A stretch of 64,000 bases of DNA from Bradyrhizobium sp. in8p8 (lineage in GTDB: Bacteria > Pseudomonadota > Alphaproteobacteria > Rhizobiales > Xanthobacteraceae), in assembly GCF_000426845.1 (NCBI RefSeq), contig NZ_AUGD01000001.1, forward strand, positions 1,051,680 to 1,115,679. The letters run 5' to 3'. The position numbers and the translations under genes are program-made. The notes beneath the pieces are model-generated. The model searched no databases. It was not told the DNA's origin and saw nothing but the letters and a program-made list of their open reading frames with translations. This document shows positions 54,082 to 63,640 of this stretch, piece after piece; within the stretch, counting starts at the first letter, position 1, and the number at the start of each line of letters is the position of its first letter.

Positions 54082-56205
54082 ATGGCAAAATCCGTTCGCA
54101 AGATCACCCTAAGCCAGTCTCGCGATATCCCTTTCAACCGCTTGGTGCTGAGCCAGTCCAATGTTCGCCGTATCAAGGCGGGCGTCTCGATCGAGGAGCT
54201 CGCGCAGGACATCGCGCGGCGCACACTGCTTCAGAGCCTCACCGTCCGTCCGGTTCTCGACGACGGCGGCGCCGAGACCGGCATGTTCGAAGTTCCGGCC
54301 GGTGGCCGGCGCTATCGCGCGCTCGAACTGCTGGTCAAGCAGAAGCGGCTCGCACGCACCGCGCCGGTTCCCTGCGTCATCCGGACCGATGGCCTAGCCG
54401 AGGAGGATTCGCTGGCCGAGAATGTCCAGCGTGCCCCGCTTCACCCCCTCGACCAGTTCCGGGCGTTCCGTGACATGAGTGAGAAGGGCATGAGTGAGGA
54501 CGAGATCGCTGCTGCCTTCTTCGTTAGCATCCAGGTCGTCAAACAGCGGCTGCGGCTCGCCGCCGTCTCGCCAGCGCTGCTCGACGTCTATGCTGAAGAC
54601 GGCATGAGCCTCGACCAATTGATGGCGTTTGCGGTCAATCCGGACCACGAGCGGCAGCAACAGGTATGGCAGGCGGTGCAGCGTTCGCACAACAAGGAGC
54701 CGTATTACATCCGGCGTCTGCTGACCGAAGGCGCCGTGCGTGCCTCCGACAAACGCGCCCAGTTCGTCGGAATCGAGGCCTACGAGGCCGCCGGCGGGGA
54801 GGTCATGCGGGATCTGTTCCAGCAGGACGACGGCGGTTGGCTCCAGGATCCGATGCTGCTGGATCGCCTCGTCGCCGACAAGCTGGAGCGTGCGGCGGAT
54901 TACGTCCGCGCCGAGGGCTGGAAGTGGGTCGAGGTGGCGATCGACTTTCCGTATGGCCACACCTACGGCTTGCGTCGCATCTCCGGCGAATTGGTCGCAA
55001 TGACCGAGGAGGAGGTCGCCGCGGCTGAAGCCCTGCGCGCCGAGTATGAGCGTCTCGAGCAGGAGCATTCCGACGCCGATCTCCTTCCCGAAGGGATCGA
55101 TCAGCGCCTTGGCGAGATCGAGACGGCCCTTGCCGAACTCGATGAGCGGCCCGTTCAGTACGATCCTGACGAAATCGCGCGCGCGGGTACCTTCGCCAAC
55201 ATCGACGCGTCGGGCGCGCTGCGGGTCGAGCGCGGCTATGTTCGACCCGAGGATGAACCGGCAATTTCGAAGCCGGAGGGAGAGGCGGACATCGAGTCGA
55301 GTGCCACACCAGGGGCGACCTCTGCCTCAGGAGATGCGACCGAAGGGCTGACAGGCGCCTCGGCAAATGCCGAGGAGCCCGATCAGGAAGACAGCATCAA
55401 GCCGATCCCAGATCGGCTGATGACCGAACTCACGGCGTATCGCACCCTGGCCTTGCGCGACGCGCTGGCACAGGACTCGGACACTGCGTTCCTGGCGGCG
55501 CTTCACGCCCTTTGCCTGAAGCTTTTCTACCGCTACACGCCCGAGTCCTGCCTCGACGTTGACGCGAAGAGCGTCGTCTTCGGCAGCCAGGCGCCGGGCC
55601 TCGGCGATACCACGATCGCAAAGGCAGTCGACGAGAGGCACCGGCAGTGGTCGGAGCAGTTGCCGCGTGAATCGGCCGAGCTCTGGGACGCGCTCACGAC
55701 CTTCGATCGTGACAGCCGCGACGCCCTGTTCGCGCACTGCGTCGCCCTCAGCGTGAATGCGGTGTACGAGCCCTGGAATCGACGCCCGCGTGCGCTGAGC
55801 CACGCCGATCGCCTCGCCGAGGCGATCGGGCTCGATGTCGCTTCGGCCGGCTGGTCGCCGACCGTCGACAACTATCTCGGCCGGGTGACCAAGGCGCGCA
55901 TCCTGCAAGCCGTCCGTGAAGCCAAGGGAGAAACTGCGGCTCAGCTTATCGAGCACCTGAAGAAGGACGAGATGGCGGAGAGGGCGCAAGAACTCCTTAC
56001 TGGCTCAGGCTGGCTTCCCGAGCCGCTGCGGACGGCTGGTTGCCTCTCCAGCGCAACATCACCGGCGTCTGAATCTGGCCTGATCTCCCCATCCGCGTCG
56101 GAGGAGGACACGCCAGTGAGCGAACGCGAAGGGACCATGCCGGATGCAGAGCATCCGCTCGAAAGTGCAATTCTCCCCGACGAGCCGCTTGTCGCGGCCG
56201 AGTAA
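54082..56205 (+). CDS. Long ParB/RepB/Spo0J-family protein
   Basis: A 707-residue ParB-like protein, over twice the usual length. The N-terminal nuclease-like ParB domain has LVLSQSNVRRI, GGRRYRALELL and AENVQRAPLHPLDQFRAF (ParB boxes; the usual ENxxR motif reads ENVQR). A central HTH (MSEDEIAAAFFVSIQVVKQRL) follows. The remaining 450 residues contain an acidic linker (about 395-450) and a helical C-terminal domain, common in ICE and plasmid ParB-like proteins. It probably binds element DNA for stability or regulation. No adjacent ParA; the ParA-like gene at 42658 belongs to the transfer operon. A terminator follows. Confidence 0.88.
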   Translation: MAKSVRKITLSQSRDIPFNRLVLSQSNVRRIKAGVSIEELAQDIARRTLLQSLTVRPVLDDGGAETGMFEVPAGGRRYRALELLVKQKRLARTAPVPCVIRTDGLAEEDSLAENVQRAPLHPLDQFRAFRDMSEKGMSEDEIAAAFFVSIQVVKQRLRLAAVSPALLDVYAEDGMSLDQLMAFAVNPDHERQQQVWQAVQRSHNKEPYYIRRLLTEGAVRASDKRAQFVGIEAYEAAGGEVMRDLFQQDDGGWLQDPMLLDRLVADKLERAADYVRAEGWKWVEVAIDFPYGHTYGLRRISGELVAMTEEEVAAAEALRAEYERLEQEHSDADLLPEGIDQRLGEIETALAELDERPVQYDPDEIARAGTFANIDASGALRVERGYVRPEDEPAISKPEGEADIESSATPGATSASGDATEGLTGASANAEEPDQEDSIKPIPDRLMTELTAYRTLALRDALAQDSDTAFLAALHALCLKLFYRYTPESCLDVDAKSVVFGSQAPGLGDTTIAKAVDERHRQWSEQLPRESAELWDALTTFDRDSRDALFAHCVALSVNAVYEPWNRRPRALSHADRLAEAIGLDVASAGWSPTVDNYLGRVTKARILQAVREAKGETAAQLIEHLKKDEMAERAQELLTGSGWLPEPLRTAGCLSSATSPASESGLISPSASEEDTPVSEREGTMPDAEHPLESAILPDEPLVAAE

Positions 56206-56227
56206 ATAAGCAGAAGCGTCGAACTCG

Positions 56228-56259
56228 AAGGCCCGCCGTCACCGGCGGGCCTTCTTTTT
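56228..56259 (+). terminator. Rho-independent terminator after the ParB gene
   Basis: Stem GGCCCGCCG (56230-56238) and CGGCGGGCC (56243-56251) around loop TCAC, with AA before and TTCTTTTT after. Perfect 9-bp GC stem and T-tract. It lies only 15 bp before the Toprim gene start, so the Toprim gene must rely on read-through or its own promoter upstream. Confidence 0.9.
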
Positions 56260-56273
56260 GACAAGGATCAGCT

Positions 56274-57320
56274 ATGTCAGCTCAAGCATCCGATCTTGCC
56301 CGCCGGCTGGCCGAGCGGGCCGAATTCGTCTGCCGGCACTATCTTTCGAACGGCCGGCGCGTTGGACGCTATTGGATCGTCGGTGACATTCACAACACGC
56401 GCGGCCGGTCCACGTTCGTTCGGCTGCGTCCACATCATGGGGGTAAGGGAGCGGCTGGCAAGTGGACGGATGCCGCGACCGCCGAACACGGCGATCTGCT
56501 CGACGTCATCAGGGAAAGCTGCGGCCTTGTTGAATTCCGCGATGTCCTTGCCGAGGCGCGGCGTTTTCTCAGCCTGCCGCAGCCCGAGGCGGGATCCAAA
56601 TCGCCGCTCCCACCCGTTCCCATCGGTTCGCCGGAATCGGCTCGGCGGCTGTTTGCGATGTCAAAGCCTATTGATGGCACGCTTGCCGAAACGTACCTCC
56701 GGACGCGCGGTATTTTGGACTTACATGAGCTTACCAGCCTCCGGTTTCACCCGCGTTGCTACTACAGGCCGGATGATGACCTGCCGACCGAGACCTGGCC
56801 GGCCCTGATCGCCGCTGTCACCACGTTCGATGGAGTCATCACCGGCGCGCACCGCACTTGGCTCGATCCGTCCGGTCGGAGCAAGGCGCCGATCGACACG
56901 CCGCGCCGGGCGATGGGCCTCCTGCTCGGCAACGCGGTTCGATTTGGACGAGCACATGATGTTCTCGCCGCCGGCGAAGGCATCGAGACCCTGCTCTCCC
57001 TGCGCTGCGCCCTCCCGACCTTGCCCATGGCATCGGCGCTATCGGCCAGCCATCTCGCGGCCATGCTGCTGCCACCGCGCCTGCGCCGGCTCTACATCGC
57101 CCATGACGCCGATGCAGCCGGAAAGGCGGTCGCAACCGCATTGGCGCAACGGGCGGAAGGCGCCGGTATCGAGGCGATCCCGCTATCGCCCCGGCTTGGC
57201 GATTTCAACGAGGATCTGCGCACCTGCGGCGTCGATGAGCTCCGAGCGGCTCTTCGCATTCAGCTTGCGCCGGCTGATGTCGTCCGCTTCTTGCCGTCGG
57301 CGGTCGCGATCACTGCATGA
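56274..57320 (+). CDS. Toprim-domain (primase-like) protein
   Basis: A 348-residue protein of the plasmid/ICE Toprim family. An N-terminal zinc-finger-like region lacks a full Cys set. The Toprim core shows VLAAGEGIETLLSL (catalytic Glu) near residue 230 and RLYIAHDADAAGKAV (DxD) near 265. It could act as a primase for lagging-strand synthesis of the transferred or excised element. It follows parB after a terminator. Confidence 0.85.
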   Translation: MSAQASDLARRLAERAEFVCRHYLSNGRRVGRYWIVGDIHNTRGRSTFVRLRPHHGGKGAAGKWTDAATAEHGDLLDVIRESCGLVEFRDVLAEARRFLSLPQPEAGSKSPLPPVPIGSPESARRLFAMSKPIDGTLAETYLRTRGILDLHELTSLRFHPRCYYRPDDDLPTETWPALIAAVTTFDGVITGAHRTWLDPSGRSKAPIDTPRRAMGLLLGNAVRFGRAHDVLAAGEGIETLLSLRCALPTLPMASALSASHLAAMLLPPRLRRLYIAHDADAAGKAVATALAQRAEGAGIEAIPLSPRLGDFNEDLRTCGVDELRAALRIQLAPADVVRFLPSAVAITA

Positions 57321-57438
57321 GCGCCTGCGCTTCGCAATCGGGGTCGTAGACCAATCAGGCGAGGCCACGTCGTGAGAGGGCCGCGCCCGGCCTTCTAGAG
57401 GGCGATCGGACGGCAAGCGGGCCGCACCGGCAATGGCA

Positions 57439-57532
57439 GGGCGCGGCTATTTTCCGCCGGCGGTGGTCACCGCCTAAATCAACAACGATCGGTTCATCCG
57501 CCTTTGCATCGCGAAGCAAAATAGCCGCGCCC
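57439..57532. repeat. Long inverted repeat in the leader of the DUF2493 gene
   Basis: Arms GGGCGCGGCTATTTT (57439-57453) and AAAATAGCCGCGCCC (57518-57532) are perfectly complementary over 15 bp, with a 64-bp loop; outside one mismatch, GGC and GCC also pair. It lies in a 337-bp gap with no supported ORF. It could form an RNA switch or cruciform, or mark a binding site for two dimers. Confidence 0.7.
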
Positions 57533-57605
57533 AGCCATCCTCCGCTGTCGCTTCGGCCCTCCGCATTGCTTCGGGTTCTGGTCCGGCCCGCTCGCCGTCT
57601 GAGTG

Positions 57606-57633
57606 ATCGCCACGAAGGCCGCGATGGTCGCGG
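57606..57633 (+). promoter_or_regulatory. Shared leader motif, copy 1
   Basis: A 28-bp segment ending GCGATGGTCGCGG matches 24 of 28 bases of 59312-59339, which precedes the DUF736 gene. Both copies lie 24-52 bp upstream of a start codon (52 bp here to motif start, similar at the second), suggesting common control of these two genes. Confidence 0.5.
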
Positions 57634-57657
57634 CCGATCCACGGAGGGCCTCATCCC

Positions 57658-58593
57658 ATGATCGATCGTGACGACATGGCATTCGAACCGCAGCACGGTT
57701 CATCCCCACTTCATCAGGTTTTGACCGAACTGCAACTTTACGGCTACCGCCCTTTCAGCGACGAGCCCGATCCGAGGCCGCTCCCCGAGGGGAAAATGAT
57801 CGCTGGTGCCGTTGCCGACATCTTCGATGCCTTCGTGGCAACCCTGAGCGACAGCCGCATGGAGCCGGATCTGGAAGATCTGCTCTGGTCGACGGTCAAT
57901 CTATTCCATCGAGCCGCAGGCCGGATCGAGCGCCAGCTCGACCAGAACGAGCAGGCCCAGCGTAGGAGCCAACACGAGCAGGATGGCTCCGAGGTACGCT
58001 CGGTCGAACTTGAGCGGCTCATCACGGAAGGCCTCTCTCTGATCGAGCGCCGCAACTGCATGGAGCTGTTCCGCGAGCAAGCTATCGCTCAATTCGAAAC
58101 CAACACCGGCTCACTCTGGCGTCCACGATCCGGATCGCTCGTCGGCCACCGATCGATCACCTCTGCGCTGATCGACTCCAAAGACTTTCTCGCCGCAAAG
58201 CGCCGCGCCGAGACCGAGGTGCTTGTTCCGGTCGGACCAAAGGTCGCACTGACTGGAGGTCTTGACTTCGACGACCATCATCTGATCTGGGATCGCCTCG
58301 ACAAGGTTCACGCTAAACACAGCGACATGGTCCTGTTGCATGGAGGCTCACCACAGGGTGCCGAGCTGATTGCGGCCAAATGGGCGACGAACCGCAAGGT
58401 TCCGCAAGTCGCATTCAAGCCGGATTGGTCGAAGCACGCCAAGTCTGCGCCATTCAAACGCAACGACCTCATGCTGACGATGATGCCGATCGGCGTCATC
58501 GTATTCCCGGGAACGGGAATTCAGGACAATCTCGCCGACAAGGCACGGCGGATGGGAATCCCGGTCTGGAAATTTGGCGACGGCGGCGCATAG
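57658..58593 (+). CDS. DUF2493 (SLOG-type) protein
   Basis: A 311-residue protein. The N-terminal 190 residues are helical with a Gln/Arg-rich linker. The C-terminal 110 residues form a DUF2493/YspA-like SLOG domain: KVALTGGLDFDDHHLIWDRL, MVLLHGGSPQGAELIAAKWA and IVFPGTGIQDNLADKARRMG. SLOG domains bind nucleotide-derived ligands. The family is common on rhizobial ICEs and plasmids, often beside DUF736 genes as here. Its role is unknown. Confidence 0.85.
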   Translation: MIDRDDMAFEPQHGSSPLHQVLTELQLYGYRPFSDEPDPRPLPEGKMIAGAVADIFDAFVATLSDSRMEPDLEDLLWSTVNLFHRAAGRIERQLDQNEQAQRRSQHEQDGSEVRSVELERLITEGLSLIERRNCMELFREQAIAQFETNTGSLWRPRSGSLVGHRSITSALIDSKDFLAAKRRAETEVLVPVGPKVALTGGLDFDDHHLIWDRLDKVHAKHSDMVLLHGGSPQGAELIAAKWATNRKVPQVAFKPDWSKHAKSAPFKRNDLMLTMMPIGVIVFPGTGIQDNLADKARRMGIPVWKFGDGGA

Positions 58594-59363
58594 CGCCGCG
58601 ATCGAGCCTACCGCCTCGCGCCATGCATGCAACGACGCTCGGAGAAATCACGGCGATTTGCCAACTGTGCCGATCATCGCCGTCACAATGCGACTTTCAT
58701 CTGTGTCTACGCGGTTATATTGGCGCCACTGTGCGACTTCCGTTTGGTATCTCCACAAAACCCGCCCGACGAGACAGAAGCGGGTTCGAACGAGTCTTTA
58801 AAGGCGCCCACGGCCGCGACCAAAACAGCGTGTAACCTTCGCCTCCGCATCGACTGTTGCTTCGTCTTTGGGCGCTTGGAGGTTCGGTCTTTTCGATAGG
58901 TGCGCCTTCCTCACAGCACTTCGTTACCATCATTGCCCAACCCTCGGCACACTACGTGCTGGATCGGAGCCTCCTTGCAGGTGCGCTTATCTTCGGCATT
59001 GAATCGCCGTTCCTGCACGTGCTCTCTCTTTTCCGACCTGAAAACAAACCGACCTCTTGTACCGTACGACCGATGCCAGTCATGTCTCCTCCCAACGTTG
59101 TTCAGCACGCGAACACCTCGCCTCTTTGATGGCTTGATCTGGCCGAAGACCGGCCGCGCCTCGATCGTCTGAGCCGCAACGCCAGTCCTGCGACTTTCTT
59201 CCCCTGGGCTAAAGCCCATTCCTCGCGAGACAAGAAAGTCTCAGCCATGGCGTCCTCCGCGATGCTTCGGCCCGCAAGCGGGTGCGTCGCCGATCGTCAT
59301 TCGGCCTGGTCATCGCCATCGAGGCCGCGGTGGTCGCGGTCCGAAACAACAAGGAGAAGTGAC
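58594..59363. other. 770-bp region without a supported gene
   Basis: No ORF here has family-like content. Visible features are a hairpin AACCCGC...GCGGGTT at 58759-58786 without a T-tract, and copy 2 of the leader motif at 59312-59339 (28 bp, 24 identical to 57606-57633) 24 bp before the DUF736 start. The rest is possible untranslated leader or decayed coding DNA. Confidence 0.5.
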
Positions 59364-59684
59364 ATGGCTACCATCGGTTCGTTCAAGAAGGTCGGCAACG
59401 ATTTTCAGGGTGAGATCGTGACGTTGAGCTTGCAAGCCAAGGGTGTCCGCATCATTGCAGAAACCAGTCGGTCCAACGAGAATGCTCCCAGCCACCGAGT
59501 GTACGTGCGCCGAGCCGAGATTGGGGCAGCGTGGTCGAAGCGATCCGAGGAAGGCCGCGACTACCTCTCTTTGAAGCTCGACGACCCTTCCTTCACAGCT
59601 CCGATCTACGCGAATCTGTTCGATGACGAGGGAAGCGAAGAGTATACGCTCCTCTGGTCGCGGCCGCGCAAGAGCGCCGACTAA
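59364..59684 (+). CDS. DUF736 family protein
   Basis: A 106-residue protein beginning MATIGSFKKVGNDFQGEI and ending in a TLLWSRP segment, the standard DUF736 layout. It is a single-domain protein found almost only on alphaproteobacterial plasmids and ICEs. Function is unknown. The start has AAGGAG eight bases upstream, and a terminator follows the stop. A longer frame back to 59247 lacks family similarity. Confidence 0.92.
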   Translation: MATIGSFKKVGNDFQGEIVTLSLQAKGVRIIAETSRSNENAPSHRVYVRRAEIGAAWSKRSEEGRDYLSLKLDDPSFTAPIYANLFDDEGSEEYTLLWSRPRKSAD

Positions 59685-59698
59685 GGCGCATTCAGCCG

Positions 59699-59730
59699 AG
59701 CCTCGTCCGGCTATGCCGGGCGGGGCTTTT
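59699..59730 (+). terminator. Rho-independent terminator after the DUF736 gene
   Basis: AGCCTCGTCCGGC (59699-59711) pairs with GCCGGGCGGGGCT (59715-59727) through two G-U pairs, loop TAT, followed by TTTT. It starts 14 bp after the DUF736 stop. Confidence 0.8.
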
Positions 59731-59785
59731 CGCTTCGAATATGTGCAAGCCCACCGCTATCGACAAGCAGAAAAGGGGGGCTTCG

Positions 59786-59998
59786 ATGGGTCGTTCGAAG
59801 GTAAGCGCTGTTCAGCGGCCACCTACCGGACGAAGCGATGATGTGTGGGTCTGCGGTTTGGTTCCGACCGCTAGGCTTGAAAGGATGAAGGCAAAGGAGA
59901 GCTGGAATGCTGCAGAGTCTCTCGTTGCAGAACTGGTCGCTCGAAAAGAGGCGAGGCTTAAGGGAGGCCTCCGAACAAAAGCGCAAGACTTTGCATAG
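59786..59998 (+). CDS. Small hypothetical protein
   Basis: A 70-residue basic protein, MGRSKVSAVQRP... with a helical end (NAAESLVAELVARKEARLKGG). The ATG at 59786 has AGGGGG upstream; an earlier ATG at 59741 gives 85 residues. It lies just beyond the DUF736 terminator. No family recognised, and it could be non-coding. Confidence 0.42.
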   Translation: MGRSKVSAVQRPPTGRSDDVWVCGLVPTARLERMKAKESWNAAESLVAELVARKEARLKGGLRTKAQDFA

Positions 59999-60189
59999 TT
60001 GAGAGGGTGAGGCTCTCCCGCGATGCACCACACCACTTTCCGATAGCCTCCGAGTTCACCAACTGATCCGGCCAGACAAATGCTCTGGATAGCAAGAAGT
60101 AGATAATCCTTGTCGCCCCGGGCAAATCCCGCTTTGAGTAGTTCCGGCTGGAGGTCTGTCTTCCAACTTACAATGATGGGGCCTCTGAC

Positions 60190-61087
60190 CTAGCTGTGCC
60201 AAGCGGCTCGCCCGATCGGAGTCCATAGGAAATCCCGCCCCGCGCCACCTAGTGCGGCCTGGAGACCTGCCTTGTCGCTTGCCAGCGTAATGTAGGCCAA
60301 CGTTGCGAGAAGCTCGAAATGTTCGAACAGGCTTGTGAACTCGTTGGTGGCGAAAATGTAGTCGCTAGTCCATTGCTGAAACACCCCATGAAGGTGATCG
60401 CTAAGAGCGGTCTTGGGGCCCTTGAGTTCGTGCACAAGCCTCCAGGGATCATTCTCCATGCCCTCCCACGTGGCGAGATAAAGGTGCGAGACGACAGCTT
60501 TCGAGTTGTCGCGGCCTACATTGATCGGCGCGGTCAAGAGTTCGAACAAGGCCTCAAAGCGCCGCGCCTTCAACAGACCAATGCCGTAGGCGTAAAACAA
60601 GAGAACGGCGGGATATGTTCTAAGGTTGATAAGGGCTGTGAAGCCACCGGCTGCTTCGCGAACACTTAGCCCCAAAATGACATCCAATGCGGTGCGAGAT
60701 TCTTCTCCGGTCCCGTATCGACCTAATATACCGAAGATGCGAGCAAGTATCTCAGTCCTGGCTTCATAGCGCGCGACGGCCGAGATAAAAAGGTCATCCG
60801 ACCACCCGGCGCCCGGTTGACCGCTTGCCGCGACGACGTGTTGGTCGATGCGGCGCTGCTCATCACCAATCAGTTCTTCCAACTGTATTCTGAACTCGGG
60901 ACGAGCGAAGAACTTCTTCGCGCTGGCAACCAGCAACTCTGTACTTCGTGGATTGGGCCGCTGGGCATCCGCCTGCGCCGAAACCAGCGTATCGAGCCGC
61001 TCGAAGAAGGCGTCGGCGCCGTCGATTGTGACCACCCTGCCGGCGCGATGGCCCACCAAGTCGTTCGCGACAGCGGACAGCTTGCCA
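60190..61087 (-). pseudogene. Unknown gene cut at its 5' end by IS66
   Basis: About 298 codons of element-borne gene remain. The open frame runs on into the IS (to an ATG at 61185), but those first 33 codons are IS sequence. The surviving part begins LSAVANDLVGHRAGRVVTIDGADAFFERLD and continues as a largely helical protein ending PIGRAAWHS. The opening segment resembles the end of a SIR2-like Rossmann domain (a strand followed by GADAFFERL), so the lost part could have been a SIR2-type effector. That is a weak guess. A hybrid protein could still be made from the IS start. Confidence 0.6.
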
Positions 61088-61109
61088 GTATCTCTCCGGC
61101 GAAGGCCGC
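61088..61109 (+). repeat. IS66 left inverted repeat
   Basis: Begins GTATCTCTCCGGCGAAGG and matches the inverted right end at 18 of 22 positions, with CTCCGG and GGCCGC fully shared. Confidence 0.78.
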
Positions 61110-61140
61110 CTTGCGTAATTTGCGAGACGGCCTGAGGATT

Positions 61141-61166
61141 TGACCTTAAGTCTAGCTTTAAGGTCA
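61141..61166. promoter_or_regulatory. Inverted repeat just upstream of tnpA
   Basis: TGACCTTAA (61141-61149) and TTAAGGTCA (61158-61166) are perfect 9-bp arms around GTCTAGCT. Nine bases before the tnpA ATG, it could be an operator for the transposition genes or an mRNA hairpin that limits translation. Confidence 0.6.
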
Positions 61167-61174
61167 CGTCGGGA

Positions 61175-61570
61175 ATGCAGGTCAATGTGTTGGGCGCCGA
61201 GCGTCGGCGGCGATGGAGTTACGACGAGAAGGTCCGTCTTGTCGAAGAGACCTTGCAGCCCGGCGAGACGGTCTGCGGGGTGGCACGCCGGCACGGGGTG
61301 GCTCATAGCCTGCTGTTCACCTGGCGTCGACAAGCGCGCCAGGGGCGACTGGGCGGAGATGCTGCGCCTGCTCTTGTTCCCGTCGAGATCACACCTGTAG
61401 CGGCTCCGATCTCGAGCGGCACACCACAACTGGCGTCTTCACCGCCTGCGCAGCGTGCAAGGGCTGGAATCATCGAGATTGAGCTCGGGGGCGGCTGTCG
61501 TGTTCGCGTTGACCGTGACGTGGACGTTGAGGCGCTGCAGCAGGTTCTTGAGCTCTTGCGACGACGATGA
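61175..61570 (+). CDS. tnpA: IS66 accessory protein TnpA
   Basis: A 131-residue protein with an N-terminal HTH (RRRWSYDEKVRLVEETLQPG then VARRHGVAHSLLFTWRR), the standard TnpA of IS66 elements. The C-terminus EIELGGGCRVRVDRDVDVEA is also typical. It probably binds the IS DNA to support transposition. The stop overlaps the tnpB start (ATGA). Confidence 0.9.
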   Translation: MQVNVLGAERRRRWSYDEKVRLVEETLQPGETVCGVARRHGVAHSLLFTWRRQARQGRLGGDAAPALVPVEITPVAAPISSGTPQLASSPPAQRARAGIIEIELGGGCRVRVDRDVDVEALQQVLELLRRR

Positions 61571-61914
61571 TTCCGATTCCGAGCGGCGTCAGGGTCTGGA
61601 TCGCGACCGGCCACACCGATATGCGCCGCGGCATGCGGAGCCTGGCTCTTACGGTGCAGGAGAGCCTGAAGCGCGATCCCCATGCCGGCGATCTCTACAT
61701 CTTCCGAGGCCGCAGCGGCGATCTGGTCAAGATTCTTTGGCATGATGGGTTGGGCATGTCGCTCTATGCCAAGCGCCTGGACCGAGGCAAGTTCATCTGG
61801 CCTTCGGCGTCAGACGGCGCGGTATCGATCTCAGCGGCGCAGATGGCCTATATGCTGGAAGGGATCGACTGGCGGAATCCACAACTGAGCTGGCGACCGA
61901 GAAGCGCGGGTTGA
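61567..61914 (+). CDS. tnpB: IS66 accessory protein TnpB
   Basis: A 115-residue IS66 Orf2-type protein. It begins [20 protein letters not shown] and contains [19 protein letters not shown] and [13 protein letters not shown], all hallmark segments. Translation is coupled to tnpA by the ATGA overlap. Required for IS66 transposition; its exact activity is not established. It is unrelated to the RNA-guided TnpB of IS605. Confidence 0.93.
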   Translation: MIPIPSGVRVWIATGHTDMRRGMRSLALTVQESLKRDPHAGDLYIFRGRSGDLVKILWHDGLGMSLYAKRLDRGKFIWPSASDGAVSISAAQMAYMLEGIDWRNPQLSWRPRSAG

Positions 61915-61984
61915 GCACAAAATCCAGCAGATTTTGCATTTTTGGGGAGTCCCAACGCTTCCAATCTGTGATTCACTGTGTCGC

Positions 61985-63631
61985 ATGGATGCTGGGCGCG
62001 ACACTGTTCCGGATGACATTGCCGCCCTGAAAGCGGCGCTGGCAGCCGAGCGCGCGAAGGCTTTGGAGATCGCAGCTGAACTCGCGGTCGCCCGCGCGAA
62101 GTCGTCTGAGGACGAAGCGCTGATCGCCCAGCAGAAGCTGCAGATCGCCAAGCTAAAGCATCAGATCTACGGCCAGCGGTCGGAGCGTTCGTCGCGCCTG
62201 ATCGAGCAGTTGGCTTTGACGTTCGAAGAGCTGGAAAGTGATGCCACTGAAGACGAGCTGGCGGCAGAGCACGCTGTGGCCAAGGCGACGACGGTGCGCG
62301 GATTTACGCGCAAGCGAGGCGAACGACAGACCTTCCCTGAGCATTTACCGCGCGAACGAGTGGTCATCGAGCCGCCGACGGCTTGCCAGTGCTGTGGCGG
62401 CAATCGTCTGCGCAAGCTCGGCGAGGACGTGACGAGGACACTGGAAGTGGTGCCGCGCCAGTGGAAGGTGATCGAAACGGTGCGGGAGAAGTTCTCCTGC
62501 CGCGACTGCGAGAAGATCAGCCAGGCGCCGGCGCCATTCCATGCTGTCGCCCGGGGATGGGCCGGCCCGAGCCTGTTGGCCATGATCATGTTCGAGAAGT
62601 TCGGCCAACATCAGCCCTTGAACCGCCAGGCTGAGCGCTACGCCCTCGAAGGCGTGCCGATCGCGCTGTCGACCATGGCGGACGCCGTGGGATCGGTCTG
62701 CGCGTCGCTGGATCCCCTGATGCGCCTGGTCGAAGCTCATGTCATGGCGGCCGAGCGCCTGCATGCCGATGATACGACCGTGCCGGTGCTGGCCAAGGGC
62801 AAGACCGATACGGGGCGGTGCTGGATCTACGTCCGGGACGACCGGCCGTTTGGCGGCACCGGCCCGCCGGCGGCGATGTTCTACTACTCCCGCGACCGCA
62901 GGGGCGAGCATCCCCAGGCGCATCTGGCCCGGTATGCCGGCATCCTGCAGGCCGACGCCTATGATGGGTATAACCAGCTCTATCTGGCGGGGCGCCAGCC
63001 CGGACTGATCCGGGAGGCCGCATGTTGGGTCCATGCGCGGCGTCCATTCTTCGCCATGGCCGACATCGAAGAGAATGCGCGTCGCAAGGCCGCCGGTAAA
63101 AAGGAGATCCCACTCTCGCCCATCGCGGTCGAGGTCGTGCGGCGGATCGATGCGCTGTTCGAGATCGAACGCTCCATCAATGGCAGGAGCCCCGAGGGGC
63201 GTCTGGAGACGCGACAGACGCTGAGCCGGCCTCTGGTCGAGGACCTTCAGGTCTATATGCGGGAGCAGCTTGCCAAGCTGTCCCGTGGGCACGACCTGGC
63301 CAAGGCGTTCAACTACATCCTGAAGCGATGGGCGAGCTTCACTCTCTTCCTCGAGGACGGGCGGGTTTGCCTCTCCAACAATGCCGCCGAGCGAGGACTA
63401 AGAGGTATAGCTCTCGGGCGAAAGGCCTGGCTGTTCTGCGGCTCTGACCGCGGTGGTCGGCGTGCGGCTTCCATGTATAGCTTGATCGTCACGGCCAAAA
63501 TGAACGGCATTGATCCGCAAGCATGGCTCACGGATATCCTTGCCTGCATCGCCGCCCACCCAGCTCATCGGCTCGACGAGCTGCTGCCCTGGAATTGGAC
63601 ACCGGGATCAGCAGAAGCAGTTGCAGCATAG
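61985..63631 (+). CDS. tnpC: IS66 DDE transposase TnpC
   Basis: A 548-residue transposase with an N-terminal coiled coil ([20 protein letters not shown]), a zinc finger (CQCCGG...CRDCEK, about 125-165) and a DDE core. DDE candidates are the Asp pair in [10 protein letters not shown], the Asp in [10 protein letters not shown] and the Glu in [18 protein letters not shown]. Motifs look intact, so the copy may be active. The ATG at 61985 is preferred to a TTG at 61934. Confidence 0.93.
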   Translation: MDAGRDTVPDDIAALKAALAAERAKALEIAAELAVARAKSSEDEALIAQQKLQIAKLKHQIYGQRSERSSRLIEQLALTFEELESDATEDELAAEHAVAKATTVRGFTRKRGERQTFPEHLPRERVVIEPPTACQCCGGNRLRKLGEDVTRTLEVVPRQWKVIETVREKFSCRDCEKISQAPAPFHAVARGWAGPSLLAMIMFEKFGQHQPLNRQAERYALEGVPIALSTMADAVGSVCASLDPLMRLVEAHVMAAERLHADDTTVPVLAKGKTDTGRCWIYVRDDRPFGGTGPPAAMFYYSRDRRGEHPQAHLARYAGILQADAYDGYNQLYLAGRQPGLIREAACWVHARRPFFAMADIEENARRKAAGKKEIPLSPIAVEVVRRIDALFEIERSINGRSPEGRLETRQTLSRPLVEDLQVYMREQLAKLSRGHDLAKAFNYILKRWASFTLFLEDGRVCLSNNAAERGLRGIALGRKAWLFCGSDRGGRRAASMYSLIVTAKMNGIDPQAWLTDILACIAAHPAHRLDELLPWNWTPGSAEAVAA

Positions 63632-63640
63632 GGCAAGACA

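Noticed and set aside
58911..59219. Leftward 102-aa ORF in the 770-bp gap
   Set aside because: Arg-rich, no family resemblance and wrong orientation relative to neighbouring genes.
59711..60031. Leftward 106-aa ORF overlapping the DUF736 terminator
   Set aside because: It runs through the terminator hairpin and opposes the small rightward ORF; no domain.
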